This document shows, one piece after another, positions 63,955 to 64,000 of a stretch of DNA of 64,000 nt (its first letter is position 1; each line of letters begins with the position of its first letter). Location: positions 1 through 64,000 of the forward strand of contig CALYAC010000005.1 in assembly GCA_944393405.1 (NCBI GenBank), in the 5' to 3' direction. The notes beneath the pieces are model-generated. The model saw only the letters and a list, made by a program, of their open reading frames with translations. It had not been told where the DNA came from and did no database searches. The translations under genes and the position numbers were made by a program. This DNA is from an uncultured Clostridia bacterium (GTDB lineage Bacteria; Bacillota_A; Clostridia; TANB77; CAG-508).

Positions 63955-64000
63955 AACTTTTCGCTAAAAAGATACAAAAAAAGAAAAAAAGTGCATTTGT

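Overview
The window looks like chromosomal DNA of a very A+T-rich Bacillota, most likely an uncultured Clostridia-type anaerobe. This is an inference from low G+C, strong AGGAGG ribosome binding sites, four-subunit ferredoxin-dependent oxoacid oxidoreductase, RicT, type I signal peptidase, OmpR/PhoR-type signalling and Gram-positive surface and secretion genes. No rRNA, insertion sequence, integrase or CRISPR array was seen.

Region 1 (1-11 kb) is housekeeping: the start of minE, then minD; divergently lepB, holB (DNA polymerase III delta'), ricT and a small ferredoxin; a DUF4190-type membrane protein and an Lgt-family protein; then, on the minus strand, the porC-D-A-B operon and a response regulator/histidine kinase pair.

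Region 2 (11-29.7 kb) is accessory. Two small membrane-associated genes of clearly higher G+C flank an ordinary A+T-rich gene. They are followed by a 2701-residue glucan synthase/phosphorylase-like protein, a cell-wall amidase, a toxin-antitoxin pair whose toxin is frameshifted, a DUF4116-like protein, an acyl-CoA ligase-like protein and a three-gene operon (Ig-like membrane protein, CmpB-like membrane protein, degenerate receiver-GGDEF protein).

Region 3 (29.7-40.3 kb) holds two tandem paralogous surface proteins (about 1938 and 1433 residues). Each has a signal peptide, a putative Cys-Gln thioester domain and a string of DUF11-like modules. They have nearly identical ends, different middles and matching promoter regions.

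Region 4 (40.5-45.5 kb) has tRNA-Gly(GCC), two tRNA-Cys(GCA), a uracil-DNA-glycosylase-like protein, a nucleosidase-like protein, cytidine deaminase, a D,D-carboxypeptidase and an acidic protein of unknown function.

Region 5 (45.6-64 kb) is a type IV secretion locus read right to left: PrgI-like, a TraC/VirB4-N-like protein, VirB4 ATPase, a VirB6-like membrane protein, an NTF2-like anchored protein, then two cassettes. Each cassette has a large membrane-anchored multi-domain wall hydrolase and a 450-residue anchored protein. The hydrolases share a core but carry different catalytic domains. No relaxase or coupling protein is in view, so DNA conjugation is not shown. Several leaders (glucan synthase-like, dacF-like, amidase, lgt) place the ribosome binding site or start codon inside a hairpin.
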